From assembly GCA_964023205.1 (NCBI GenBank), contig OZ026847.1, forward strand, positions 33,979,913-34,043,912: a stretch of DNA of 64,000 bases, in the 5' to 3' direction. The translations under genes and the position numbers were made by a program. The notes beneath the pieces were generated by a model that saw only the letters and a program-made list of their open reading frames with translations, was not told where the DNA came from and made no database searches. This stretch comes from Lutraria lutraria. Taxonomy: Eukaryota > Mollusca > Bivalvia > Venerida > Mactridae. This document shows, in pieces, positions 1 through 9,900 of this stretch. Within the stretch, counting starts at the first letter, position 1, and every line of letters starts with the position of its first letter.

Positions 1-457
1 TCACACAAGCTTATCGTGTATGATTGGTCAGTATACTAATCGGTCAACATATGCTTTATGATTTTGTGCTTCGCTCAATGCTGCAAACGATTAGAACTAA
101 TTACAACAGACATATCCAAATAATAAAGCAAGGGTCTCCCCTGCTATCAGGTGATTACAATTTATTTTATATTTGCACCTTCTCTCAGTATAATTTAAAA
201 TTGATTGGAGAATTTTTACATAGGCTTTGTTATTTGAATGTGTCCAGGAGGGCCTATCTGATAACTATTTAGTCTGAACTTATTTGTGGCAATAAGACAC
301 TTCCTCAATTTGGCCTGTCTGCCGCAGTACAACAAAGAACAAAGTATCTTTGTGCACTCAAAATCCTCAGTTAAAAGCTGTTGGGCATGATGACTTACTT
401 AATTTTACATTGTAGCAGTCTGGTATATTAATTATCGATCGACTGGGATATTTACCA

Positions 458-533
458 GCCCGATTAGCTCAGTAGACTGTAGAGCATCTGACTTGCAAGC
501 AGGGGGTCACAGTTTTGAGCCCCACATCGGGTA
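458..533 (+). repeat. tRNA-Ala(TGC)-like SINE head or tRNA pseudogene
   Basis: The sequence folds as a degenerate tRNA. A seven-base acceptor stem (GCCCGAT with ATCGGGT, one G-T pair) encloses a D stem GCTC/GAGC and an anticodon loop CTTGCAA with TGC in the centre. The 5' half of the T stem does not pair, so a working tRNA gene is unlikely. A second related copy lies 170 bases downstream, which suggests a dispersed tRNA-derived repeat rather than a single tRNA gene. Confidence 0.6.
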
Positions 534-703
534 CTTTATCATAGAGCTAGGGTGAAGTAAAGGCTGGGTTAGTTGAGTATGTTGTTGTCGCAGTGAGTTA
601 CTTAGAATAAAAAGGAAGGAGGATTGTAGCATCATTTTTTTGTCGTATATTATATTCATATTATATTCATATACTATTCATAAATTGGCTAAGATATTCA
701 CCA

Positions 704-758
704 GCCCGATGAGCTCAGTTGGTAGGGCATCTGACTTGCAAGCAGATGCATTTCAGTT
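704..758 (+). repeat. Truncated second copy of the tRNA-like repeat
   Basis: It matches the copy at 458 from the acceptor stem through the anticodon arm (gcccgat, gctcagt, ctgacttgcaagcag). It then diverges before the T arm, so the 3' acceptor strand is missing. Both copies share a short upstream 'tattyaccagcccgat' context, as expected for copies of one repeat. Confidence 0.55.
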
Positions 759-775
759 TACAACTGTTGTATAAA

Positions 776-1794
776 TATAGGTGAAGATGTAGTTATTATA
801 CATGTATATCTATAAGTTATTCATCATATTTCATCTATGCCTAAGTACACCATTATGTTTTGCTATTAAAAAGTAACCAACAAATAAACTTTTGCTATTC
901 AAAAGTATATCTACATGCATGAATACTGCTTTTTGTATTGGATATTGAGAAATTTCATTATGTTAATGTTCTATTCTGAGTGAGTATTCATAGAGAATTT
1001 GTACATGTGTATGAATATTCCAGGGAATCCCACTATGTCTAAATGCACCTGAATGTTGCTAAAAAAGTTAGCAATAAACCTTTTGCTGTCTTATCTAAAT
1101 GTGTATACACATAAATAGAATACTGTTTTTGTGCTGAATGTCTGGAAAATCTCAAAATCATAATGTAAATAGGTTGATTTACTATTGATAAATAAGTAAA
1201 ATTATTTTGGTCATTTGCGAATATCAAAACGCTGAATAGAGTTGGTAGCTTTTATCGGTTTATCATTATTGCGATATCAGCTAGACAATATCAATAACAC
1301 AATATTTTTTCATCATACCAATATATTGGATTTAGCTTAAATAACTGGACTTTAAATAAGTCAAATATAATTCATGTCTAAAAACTGGTCAAACTTGTAT
1401 TATCAACTTTGCACATATACATTATAATACATGTATTAATTGTTTAGACACTGCTAAATAAGAACAAATTCTTTCAAAGTGTGGTTCTAGACAGCACTAT
1501 CACCAATAAACTGAATTATTACCCAAGGCTTTATGTGAATGCTTATTCATTATTCTTTATTTAATGACAACTTGCAATATTTACTGCGATACATATCCTG
1601 ATACAGCATGCACTATTGTGATATATCACAATATGCTTTTAAGGTGCGATACCCAGCTCTAACTCTTAGTATGCCTAAATGTGCTTTTGCTGCTAAAAAG
1701 AAACAGTTAGTTAGTCCATCTGCATTTCCTTGTCCCTAATGATTAGACATATAATGTGAAAATAACTTTGTACAATTGATAAATACCATAAGAT
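776..1794. other. AT-rich stretch with no recognisable gene
   Basis: No splice-compatible open frame, no TIR and no tandem period was seen. Two short related motifs (aaaagtaaccaacaaataaac at 870 and a similar run near 1060, each followed by a cttttgct/ccttttgct match) hint at an old duplicated repeat of about 190 bases. Confidence 0.4.
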
Positions 1795-2015
1795 AGTGTG
1801 CAGTGTTCAAGACCCAGGTCTGTAGCTCCAAGGTCAAGGTCACACTTGGAGGTCAAGCATGAAAGAGACTGCCATAGACCTTGTCCAGGCTGTTTTTCCG
1901 TTATGCATTGACATATTTGAAAATAACAGGGTTAACTGTTAAATTACATGAGGTGATATGCAGAGCACAAGACCCAGGTGCATACATGTAGTTCCAAGTC
2001 TAGGCTTAGATATTT
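1795..2015 (+). repeat. Two decayed units of a 'gacccaggt...ctccaaggtcaaggtcacac' repeat
   Basis: Two units about 150-160 bases apart share the core 'aagacccaggt' (1809 and 1970) and the following 'tccaag'. The AAGGTCAAGGTCACACTTG phrase is typical of dispersed molluscan repeats, which is background knowledge and not testable here. It runs directly into the next array. Confidence 0.5.
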
Positions 2016-2029
2016 TGTGTATAAGCATT

Positions 2030-2912
2030 GTCTAGCGGACCTCTACCAAGTTTGTTAAAATTATGACCCCATGGTAAAAATTGGCCCGCCCCGTGTTCGC
2101 TTGATTTATGTAGACTTATATAGACTTAAATCTTCATGTCCAAAACCACAAGGCCTAGAGCTTAGTTATTTTGAGTGTAGTATTGTCCTGTGGACTTCTA
2201 CAAAGTTTGTTCAAATTATGACCCCAGGGTTTACTCTATTTTATATAGGAAAAATTTAAAAAATCTTCTTTCTGAAACCTCAAGGCTTGGAGCTTAGATA
2301 TTTCAGATGTAATATTTTCTAGTGAACCTCTACCATGTTTGTTCAAATTATGGCCCTGAGGTAGAAATTGGCCCTGCCCTCGCGGGTCTCTTGATTTACA
2401 TAGGCTTATATATGTGATTTTTTTTAATCTTCTTGCCCAAAACCTCAAGGCATATAGACCTTTGATATTTTGTATGTAGAAATTGTGTAGTGGTCATGTA
2501 CCAAGTGTGTTCAAATTATACCCCATGGGTCAAAGTTAGCTCAACCCGGGGTTTAATCTATTTTATATAGGCTTAACTAGGAAAATTTTAAAAAAATATT
2601 TTGTCCAAAACCACATGGCCTAGAGCTTAGCTATTTTGTAAGTAGCATTTTCTAGTGGTCCTCTGCCATGGGTGTTCAAATTATGGACCGTGGTTCAAAT
2701 TGGCCCCGGCCAGGTTTACTCTATCTTATATATGCTTAAACATAGAAATTACAAAAAACGTCTTGTCAGAACCCCAAGGTCCAAAGCTTAGATATTTCGG
2801 ACCTGTGGTAAAAATTGGCCTCGTCCCCAGGTGACTTATTTCTACATAGGCTCATGATTATTTTCTCTCGGGTCTTTCTTCTGGAAAGCGATAAAGGGCC
2901 ATCATGGCCCTC
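2030..2912 (+). repeat. Degenerate tandem array (plus orientation) ending in a gggccat palindrome
   Basis: About five or six diverged units of 130-165 bases repeat the same order of phrases: 'cctctaccaagtttgttcaaattatgacccc', 'gg..ttactctattttatatagg', 'aaaccncaaggcctagagcttagatatttt'. The array ends at 2896-2910 with the palindrome GGGCCATcATGGCCC followed by tcttgttt. The same family occurs in the opposite orientation at 39600-41020. Short ORFs here are chance products. Confidence 0.8.
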
Positions 2913-3089
2913 TTGTTTAAAAATGTGGTGATAGTACTGAATTGTGCCTATAGTAAATAACTCATTGTCTAGAAATACAAAATTAGGAACAATTGTATGA
3001 AGTTAAATTCATGTGTGGGTTCGCATGTGATAGAAATCATTTTGGTTTTATTTTTATAGAAATATAACCCCTAGCTGGAATTCCATAGT

Positions 3090-3255
3090 AATGACATCTT
3101 AACGCATTTGTTTCAAATTTAGAATTTTCTTTGCTAGAATATTTGTTAACATATACATTCTTAAATAGCACTCATCTTATGATAAGATTTTTTCCAATCT
3201 TAGTAAATTTTGAATGAGTATAAAAAATAATTAAGATACTTCATAAATGCAGGAC
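3090..3255. repeat. Flank homologous (inverted) to 62325-62480
   Basis: The segment holds 'atcttatgataagatttttt' (about 3174-3194) and a 'tttctttgctagaatatttg' run. These correspond in reverse complement to 'aaaaaatcttatcataagat' and 'caaagaaaattaataa' after 62360. The two distant repeat copies therefore share more than the palindrome element itself. Confidence 0.5.
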
Positions 3256-3695
3256 CTGGTCTAAGCCGATTCGCACCTAAATAACTTATCTATTACAGAA
3301 ATTTACTTCTGTAATGGTAATTTAACTAAATTACTATTTTTTTTTAATTTTGCCATGGAACTTTTGCCATGGCAAAAATTAAAAATTAAAATTTCATATT
3401 TATTGATCAAAACCATAAAAATTGTGTTATTTATGATACCTACACACCCTTACATAGTGTTTCTTTAGATATTAAAAAAAATTTGCCATGGCAAAACGCA
3501 TTTTGCCATGGCAAAGACAGTTTTTCTTTGCATTTTTCAAGAAAACTAGTAAAGATAGAAACATGGGACTTACAATTGTTTAATAAGTAACTAAATGCTA
3601 CAATTTAATAATGTTTTTGTTTCTCAAAAATGCGTAAAAGTAGGGGCTGTATTTGCCAAAGTCCGGCGCGGCAAAAACAAACCGGCGGAGGTTCT
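3256..3695 (+). mobile_element. CCATGG-palindrome element, short copy
   Basis: It starts with 'ctggtctaagcc' and ends with 'ccggcggaggttct', and contains four versions of the palindrome TTTTGCCATGGCAAAA (3352, 3366, 3483, 3502). An inverted copy occupies 61705-62324 with matching ends and flanks. The elements share a G/C-rich terminal part ('ggggctgtatttgccaaa', 'ggcgcggcaaaaacaaaccggcggagg'). Class unknown; no coding capacity seen. Possibly a non-autonomous element. Confidence 0.65.
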
Positions 3696-3819
3696 AAGTC
3701 TTTGACTCCTGTAAAAAGTACTGTGTACACTGATCTGTCTAAAATGTGCAACAACCTAGACACATTACCTAAATTATATACTATAATAATGCTTACAATG
3801 GTACTATGTTAGTAAATAC

Positions 3820-3943
3820 CTCCTTTTAAAGATGATAACACCTATGATTACACCCAATATTAACACAACGCTTGCCACTGAACCTCCAACTGCACCAGCA
3901 ATTGCTGAAGAGCCGCCTTCTTCTATACTCTCCTCTATAAGTT
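3820..3943 (-). CDS. Ig receptor exon 10: transmembrane segment
   Basis: A 124-nt exon from acceptor atttaag to donor GTATTT. It begins in phase 1 (LIEESIEEGGSS) and runs through a glycine/valine/isoleucine-rich helix (AIAGAVGGSVASVVLILGVI and on to IGVIIF). It ends at the basic stop-transfer KRR in phase 2. No downstream exon in that phase was recognised between here and position 1. Confidence 0.8.
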
Positions 3944-6900
3944 CTTAAATATCCATAAGATCACAAATATACTTATTGCAAATGGCATGTAGCAATAGAT
4001 TGAACATTTCTATAAATATATAGTAGGTTAATGAAAATGTCACACTTGAGTCTGCATCAAACTGAATTAAATTTGTGACATGATACTCGTTCGATGGAAT
4101 AACCATAATATGTTCCATGGGCCGTTATAAGACTCGCTAATTGAATATATTTTAAGTTATTTAATCCTTTCAATAACTCACTTTCATCTGTTCTACACCA
4201 CAGCGTCATATTAGATCTCGATCTTCCCAAATCGTTAAAGGCGAATAATATGACCCCATAAGTTGTATCTGGTATCAGACCAGTTATATCGTAGCTTATA
4301 TTCTCTTCATCAGTATCTGTAACATTGATGATGTTCCATATTCCATTCGGTTGTTTTCTGTACAGTAAGGTGAATGTTTGTTCAAGTCCATTGTTAAACC
4401 CAGGTGTCCAGTCAACAGTTATACTTGATTCAGTAGTGGTGTTGTATATTTGTTTGAAGTTTGTCGATACTTCTGGCACTCCTTGAGAGTAATACATATG
4501 CAACTATCTCTTAACTTGATAGTAACAAAATTTTGAAATACATTATTATTGTGTCCGTCACTTGTAGATGATAACAAGTACAGCGATTACGTACGAGAGT
4601 CGCGCAGCATTAACTGTTGTTTCATTAAATTTCATTTTACCTAATTTCTAGAATATTGGTAATCGAGTGGATACGTAATTCGTCTTTTATTTTCAAATTG
4701 TGGTCATGAAGAAAATGAGTCCAAAATCAGCCAATTCAATTAAAGGAATTGTTACGCAGTCAATAATAATACCAAAATGTATAAGTAACTAATTAAAAAG
4801 TCTGGTGACAAATTGTCTTTTTTAAGTTAGAAAGTCCACCTAGATCTTGACAAAGAGTTCGTGATAAAAGCATTGGAGATATTTTAGGTGATACCTTGTT
4901 TACTATTTGCTCCCGGATCCATAAACTTTCATACAACAAAATAGGTAACAGTGTATGCCACAGTCATGCCAATAAAGTAGAAAGTCCATGTCGTTATGTA
5001 TGCAGCCCATAGCCTTTTTAAGTCGGGTATCGCCGTTGAAATGCTGTACTCATTTCGTATTAGGTATAATTCGAATACATTTTGTATTTTTTCGAACAGT
5101 TTAGTTCATGTCTACTTGAATTCGTCGATAAGCCGATACACGAAATACACGAAATTACTTATTCCGCGAATATTTGTGAAACCACAGTGATTGATAGTTC
5201 TAATGACAAATAATCTTTTAACATCTTCTGAAAACGAAGTAATGCAAACAGCAACATCATATTTGAACATGTTTCCATATTTGTTAATGATTAAATGCCG
5301 TCGCGTTTACGATGACAAAGTATTTAGATACAATACCTTGTGGATTTAGGTACATATATGTAATATTTGGTCTAACATCATTTGTTGCATTGATCACATA
5401 CTGCCCGAAATCATTTTCTTCTACATGGGATATTGTAAGATTTGTGGTCAGGTTGAATGACCATATAATTATACGTGGATTATTTGTATCTATAGATGAA
5501 CCATCTTTGTACCATATAAATGTAGGATGTGGATATGATAAAACTGTGAAACTTAATTTTACAGTATTGTTGATAGCGCTTGTCTCGTTGTATCGAATAT
5601 TCACATTCGGATCAGGGCGTGGTGCACCTAGGGAAAAAAAGAGAAATCCTTATTTCTTTAGATGAGCCATGTCTGTACCATGTGAAGCTAAGATGTAAAT
5701 ATGCTAAAGTTGTGTAACTTAATGTTACAGTATGCTTAATGGCATTTGTCTAGTTGTATTGAATATTCACATTAAGATCAGGACGTGGTGCACCTACAGA
5801 GAAATATTTGTCGAGTTTTACGCCACTTTTCAACAGTCAGAGTCATATGAGGCTGACAGTTCACCTAAGCATCGTCCCTCGGAAGAACCAGTAATAGACA
5901 TCCATCCTCCGTAAGCAACTGCCTACTTTTTCACATGAAGAGACATGGTCGGTAGCGGAGCTCGAACCCACGACTTTCTCTCAGTGAGAGGTTACAGTGA
6001 TTTGAAGACAGCGACGTTAACCACACGACCACGGAGGCGGGTCAAATTATTATTTATCCTGTGGAATTTTTTTGAAACATATGAGAGGGTAAATAACGCA
6101 AAATATCTTATTTCAAAATGAATGGGTTGAATGTACTATACAGAAATTACCCACAAGAAGAAACACAATGTTAACCATTCAGCATAAATAAATACAACAT
6201 CCACTGTGCTTTATGTAAGTTCAAATCATATTTGTTGGAAACTATTTAGCATTATCATCACGATTCAAAGTATTCTTACAAAACGTCTTCAACTTATGTA
6301 CATGTAATACATTTACATTATGTTAGTATCGTAAAATGTCAAACAAACTAAACTTAACAGTTTATAACTAAATACTCTGATTTAAATAATCATAAAATAA
6401 TTTGCTTATCATTTGTACATTGCAAATATATTGATGTACATTGAGTATGACGATCTATATGTTAATTTTCACTTACATTTGACCAATATCTGAACGTCTC
6501 TAGTCGACGGCTTGTTGTTTAATGTATTATATCCATGACAACTGTAGAGTGCAGGTTTACCAGAACATGCTGCTGTTGTGTCGTATAACAATTTATTTGT
6601 ATTTGAACTTTTTACTTCATTGTTAAACTTATATACCTTCACATCAGCTGTTGGGTTACCTTGTACACGACATTCAAATGTTAACGATGTATGCTCCATG
6701 GTGACAATATTGGTCCTATCTGGATAATGTTGCACGTGGAAGTATGACACACTTGCTCTATCTGAATAATGAATATCAACATGCATAATATGGTAACAAT
6801 AAAAAGTGAAAGAAATACACGTAATTCAGCACAGGTAATTAGGAGCGTAACTACTACATATCACTGTCATGTTACGTCCTATTAATGTGCTAAACACGCA

Positions 6901-9900
6901 TGTGGGGATTATATTTTGTTACAATTTGCATGAAGCATTCATAATATTTGCACATTATCAAAATAACCAATTCATCATTAGCAAAACTGTATGTGTATAT
7001 CAGTTATATGGATACCAAGTTAAGCTTACATTTTCAAGTAACACATTTAACTTTTATTACAAATGTATTATTAAGCCGGCAGATATTTTGTAACGATGCT
7101 CGTTATTACTGAGCATACATACTTATGCACATACTTTTAGTAAATGAAAAATACTTCGTAACAGTAATGTTGACTTACATTGTACAATTAATCGAATATC
7201 CGCACTCGCATGTCCGAGTTTTGTTGTACCATTTGAATGAACCATCACGTTGGTAACATAACATGTGTATACAGAGTCATCGTGTCTAGATACATTATGT
7301 ATTAGAAGTTCAGAGGATGTCCAAACTTTAGTGTCGTGTGATCTCTTCCATGTTACATTGGTAGTTGTAGGATTTCCTGGTACAACAGGACACGTGTATA
7401 TAAATGTGTCTCCTTCTTTAGCTGTGAAACTTTTACCTGATGTAATGTTTACTGAAGGTGGATCTATAATTATAAAAATCTAATTTTCGAGTACTTTTGG
7501 AAACAATGATTTAAACATAATGATCCATAAAGCACATTGTCATATTTACTTATCATGTACTTATTAATGTACACTCAACTCAAGACGTCATCTTCAGGAA
7601 TGTGACATTTGATTTTATCAACGGATAAAAAATGAAAATAAGGATTATACCGTCCATTAAGCATGGTTTTATATTTAATTGATATGTTTACTTAGTGTTA
7701 TTTTACATAACAACGTGGTGTATGATTTAAAGGGACACCAAAATCGTGATAGTTCGAATAAAACTATTCAGATTGTTTAATTTCTATGACTTACATACAG
7801 TAACTTACATAAAACCTCAAGATGAGCAGATTTTGATGTCTTGCCTTGTACCACGTGATGACAGGATGGATCCATGGCATTGTATACAGTACATGTGTAT
7901 ATCATATCACCAGATCTTGTAACTTTGGGTAGTGATAATGTTGTACCAGACACATTGTGTTTGTTAGATGTCCATCGTGTTATATAAACTGGTGGATTAG
8001 CTCGTATAACATCACATTGTATTATCACAGAATCTCCTTCAAATACTCTCTGGTTTTGTATATCACTCAATACGGGTGGATCTAACGATATAAATAACAT
8101 GGATATATTTTACAAAAATATGAAAAATCGTCAATGCTGAATATTGATATAATAATGTGAACTATGAGTAATCGATATCTGTAGCATTTGGTAAATACTT
8201 AATATATGTATAAAATGTTTGTTTGCCTTTTATATGATAAGTGATGACTTATGACAGTATAATTAATACTCACAAGGTACGTAAATCGTTTCATAAGTAA
8301 ATGTGATACCAGCAGAAAAATAATCTCCGCGATTCTTCAGGCTTACTTATTCATTTATTATACAAGGATATGAATACAAAAAGCAGTAACTTACAGAGAA
8401 CGTTATTATATACAGTAGTAGATCTGGTACCAGCAATGTTTGTAGAGCTACATGTACAATACTGTGTTTGTGTTGCCTTCCATACAATAGTTTGTGATAC
8501 ATTGCTGTTAGGTCCACGTTGTTCTGTTATATCTCCTGTACAATTCTAGTGTAATATACTAGCTGGATTTCCTCCATCAACTGAACATGTAAGGTTACCA
8601 ATATGATTCTGTATAACTTTGTATATAACCCCGTCTGTACATTGTATAATAGGCTTGTTTGTTGGATCTAAAATACATATGGACATTAAACAATGGAACA
8701 CAACAATTTAATCAGTACAGTACCTCCAGCTATTACACATATCATCTTGGCTCAATGTTTCAATCATAATTTTAGGCCACCTCTATTTTAGGTCACTAAC
8801 ATATTCCCAAGTTTATGAATCTAGTAATACCGAGATGCAACTAACTGCAATATTTTTTTAAATCGTTCGTACGTCGGGTACACATTGTTATTTGTTTGAA
8901 ACAAAATGATCAGGCGGATGAATCTATTCAATACTAATATAAAACAAAATATATTATGAGTGGAACGTTATCTTATCAAGATTGAGTGTTGAATTGACAA
9001 GCTCATCTCTGTAATAATAACATTGTGCATTGTATTCAAACAGTTGTTATACACTTGATCAAGGCGCTTAATTGCATCATATTTGTCTGTTAAACTTAAC
9101 ACGATACGTTTTTTCTTTGTTTCGGCCATTTTTGCTGCTCGTTGTCAAGCGCCGAGAGTTATCTCCCATATAGTAACGGAGTCGCCGGTTCGGGCACGTA
9201 CAGGGACGGAAAAATCAAGGTCGCTAGTCGCGTTAGTCAGGTAGTCGCTTAATTATGTGCAAATATATAGCAAAACACGTTGGGCGGACTCGAACAATGT
9301 CGCATATGACAGCAAGTCGTTGAATACAGTGGGTCGCTATGGCAGTTTTGACTGTACTTGTTTCTTTGCTTATTCAACTCAATTCTAGAAAGTACGTATT
9401 ATAATTGTGTACAACGAGGAGGGTCATTAGAAAACGTCTTAACTTACATGTTATGTTTAACGAGACGTTTGCATAGACTGGGGGATAGTTTTGTATATTG
9501 TCTGCCTTACAAATCAGAAACCATCCATTATACTGTCTGCTAAAATTAATATTTAATATACTTCTCGTTGATACGAGGTCTGCCGTTCTATTTCTGGAAA
9601 TACTGAAATCATGTAGTGTTAATTTTTCTGCGAATGTATTCTGGTTGATGTACCACGTGATATTTGCTTCTGGTCGATTTAACGATGTTGTGCACGTAAC
9701 ATTTGTTCTTGAATTTTCTTGTAAAGTAAAGCTACCTTGACTTTTTTCATCTATAATGACACTTTTTACAGGAACTGAAGTGAAAAATATTATACTACTA
9801 TATCTACATTTTATATTTATGTTTAATATTAATACACGTGTATACATGCACTTCTATAAACTACACATTCGAGAATACTTTTATTGTTTTTTTATTGCAT

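Noticed and set aside
5312..5665. 117-residue plus-strand ORF
   Set aside because: It is antisense to Ig exon 8, which has splice sites, phase and domain motifs on the minus strand.
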